A DNA stretch of 6,379 nt from Calditrichota bacterium (GTDB taxonomy: Bacteria; Calditrichota; Calditrichia; RBG-13-44-9; J075): NCBI GenBank assembly GCA_024275555.1, contig JAJRYW010000157.1:1-6379 (forward strand), in the 5' to 3' direction. A program made the position numbers and the translations under genes. A model generated the notes under the pieces. The model did no database searches. It worked only from the letters and a program-made list of their open reading frames with translations, and was not told where the DNA came from. Positions 5,631 to 6,379 of this stretch are shown piece after piece. Position 1 is the first letter of the stretch. Each line of letters starts with the position of its first letter.

Positions 5631-5984
5631 GTGACAATGCCGCCGGAGAAAAGCGATCAAAATATCGCAGCCGTGCCGTTCGCGGGTGAAGTGACGGTCG
5701 AGCAAGTTTATAATCAGAAAGAACAATTATCCGGAAAAAGAATACGGATTCGCGGTAAAGTGGTCAAGGTTAATAATGACATCATGAATCGCAATTGGAT
5801 TCACATCCATGATGGAACCGGCAAATCCGGCAGCGAGGACTTACTCATCACTTCCGGCCAGAGCGCCAATAAGGGAGATCAAATTGTTGCGGAAGGGATA
5901 GTGACCGTGGACAAAGATTTTGGGGCGGGTTATTCGTATGGGGTGTTACTCGAGAATGCGCAGATCACCATCGAAAAGGAATGA
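5631..5984 (+). CDS. OB-fold-like domain (3' half of a split gene)
   Basis: From GTG 5631 this would be 117 residues (111 from ATG 5637). The domain runs from about residue 20: EVTVEQVYNQKEQLSGKRIRI (20-40), then GKVVKVNNDIMNRNWIHIHDGTG (42-64), DLLITS (70-75), KGDQIVAEG (81-89) and VDKDFGAGYSYGVLLENA (93-110). The 'GKVVKVN..IM..NWIH..DGTG' and 'DKDFGAGY' blocks are typical of a bacterial OB-fold-like domain often annotated as nucleotide- or DNA-binding; I doubt that function in an exported protein. No ribosome-binding site precedes either start. The 15 codons between the upstream TAA and this GTG are open and in the same frame, with linker-like composition (Pro, Ser, Gln). It is therefore best read as the C-terminal half of the lipoprotein starting at 5286, cut off by one stop codon. 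Confidence 0.65.
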   Translation: MTMPPEKSDQNIAAVPFAGEVTVEQVYNQKEQLSGKRIRIRGKVVKVNNDIMNRNWIHIHDGTGKSGSEDLLITSGQSANKGDQIVAEGIVTVDKDFGAGYSYGVLLENAQITIEKE

Positions 5985-6053
5985 CCTTATAACCTCTTAA
6001 ATATAGTGATTATTGGCTTTAAAAACTTATTGTCGTTTTCCCGTCCCCCACGC

Positions 6054-6098
6054 AGCGCCGCCCCAATGTGGCGGCGCTCCAACGGAGCCCCGTTGGGG
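6054..6098. repeat. Double GC-rich palindromic repeat
   Basis: Two hairpins lie back to back. AGCGCCGCC (6054-6062) pairs perfectly with GGCGGCGCT (6070-6078) around a 7-nt loop. CCAACGG (6079-6085) pairs with CCGTTGG (6090-6096) around AGCC. Their tandem placement after a gene suggests a REP-like element; the T-tract needed for a terminator is absent. Confidence 0.6.
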
Positions 6099-6151
6099 TT
6101 GGCGTTAGTGCGGGATGGTGTTGCCGCGAAGCGAAACGAAAAATTTCTTCT

Positions 6152-6175
6152 CGTTCCAGGCTCCTGCCTGGAACG
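6152..6175. repeat. Short perfect palindrome of a common intergenic type
   Basis: CGTTCCAGGC (6152-6161) and GCCTGGAACG (6166-6175) form a perfect 10-bp stem with the loop TCCT. From general memory, closely similar 'CGTTCC..AGGC..GCCT..GGAACG' palindromes recur in intergenic DNA of several environmental phyla. Copy number in this genome cannot be judged from one window. Confidence 0.6.
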
Positions 6176-6301
6176 CTCCTTTCCGCAAAGCTCCGCTTTT
6201 AGTTTACTCTCTCTTCGTGAGACATATTATGTTAAAAACAATCTTCAAAGCAGCAGTTTTGAAGGAGAAGGAAAGTGCGACACATAGTTTTTTCTGCCAA
6301 C

Positions 6302-6375
6302 AGATTTCTCACCCATCCCTAAGTTCGCCTGTCTGCCGCAGGCAGGAAATGACAAGCATGGCCCCCTGTCATTTC
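6302..6375. repeat. Mosaic repeat ending in GAAATGACA/TGTCATTTC
   Basis: The block opens with AGATTTCTCACCC (6302-6314). It then has a hairpin pairing CCTGTCTG (6328-6335) with CAGGCAGG (6339-6346), with one G-T pair and a 3-nt loop. Next comes a perfect 9-bp inverted repeat, GAAATGACA (6346-6354) with TGTCATTTC (6367-6375). The 'AGATTTCTC ... AAATGACA' frame is, to my memory, a widespread intergenic repeat in Bacteroidota-like genomes. The window ends four bases after it, so it may continue. Confidence 0.5.
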
Positions 6376-6379
6376 AATC

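Larger units (their letters stand above)
5985..6379. other. Non-coding, repeat-rich stretch at the right end
   Basis: No gene is supported here. A 93-codon + strand frame at 6006-6287 is made mostly of palindromic repeats and has no ribosome-binding site. Besides the three repeat blocks listed separately, there is a strong AAGGAG (6262-6267) seven bases before GTG 6275, but that frame stops after 15 codons, inside the repeat that begins near 6302. Confidence 0.6.

Noticed and set aside
6229..6379. + strand frame from ATG 6229 open to the window end
   Set aside because: No ribosome-binding site, and most of it is translated palindromic repeat.
1..6379. CRISPR array, tRNA or rRNA genes
   Set aside because: No set of identical repeats with unique spacers, and no cloverleaf or rRNA-like sequence was seen; the repeats present are short palindromes of differing sequence.

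Overview
The window carries a compact copper-handling cluster on the + strand, followed by a repeat-rich accessory stretch with a probable small mobile element, a gene remnant, and a two-domain lipoprotein-like gene that is split by one in-frame stop. The coding GC content is moderate. The ribosome-binding sites are strong AGGAG types. The intergenic DNA is full of short palindromes and quasi-periodic repeats. The DUF2933-like, DUF5676-like and YHS-CopA combination fits an environmental bacterium, perhaps of the Bacteroidota/Ignavibacteria/Calditrichota kind. That placement is an inference from style and gene content; there is no rRNA or other taxonomic marker here.

Layout. Positions 1-697 are non-coding: a three-hairpin palindromic repeat cluster (1-109), a triple TTCGTG repeat (346-370), a terminator-like hairpin (390-418) and an AT-rich dyad (505-556) that is the best operator candidate for the genes downstream. 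Positions 698-3944 hold three co-directional genes: a 58-residue membrane peptide with a His-rich tail, an 86-residue DUF5676-like membrane protein, and an 893-residue Cu+-exporting P1B-type ATPase with an N-terminal YHS domain and two HMA domains. A strong intrinsic terminator (4047-4081) separates the ATPase from a membrane-anchored cupredoxin-domain protein (4118-4501).

Positions 4502-5285 hold no intact gene. They contain an isolated inverted repeat, a 203-bp element with 14-bp perfect terminal inverted repeats and near-identical 8-bp flanks (4612-4814), a gene-like but startless remnant on the - strand next to it (4815-5126), and two tandem hairpins (5082-5160). Positions 5286-5984 encode a lipoprotein-like N-terminal domain and a C-terminal OB-fold-like domain. 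The two are in the same frame and are interrupted only by a TAA at 5583-5585. Positions 5985-6379 are a mosaic of short palindromic intergenic repeats.

How the genes fit together. The ATPase would pump Cu+ out of the cytoplasm. The His-rich peptide and the DUF5676-like protein are probably accessory membrane proteins of the same operon, and the anchored cupredoxin could bind copper on the outer face of the membrane. No copper-responsive regulator (CueR, CsoR, CopY or CusRS type) is encoded in the window, so control must come from elsewhere, possibly through the 505-556 dyad.
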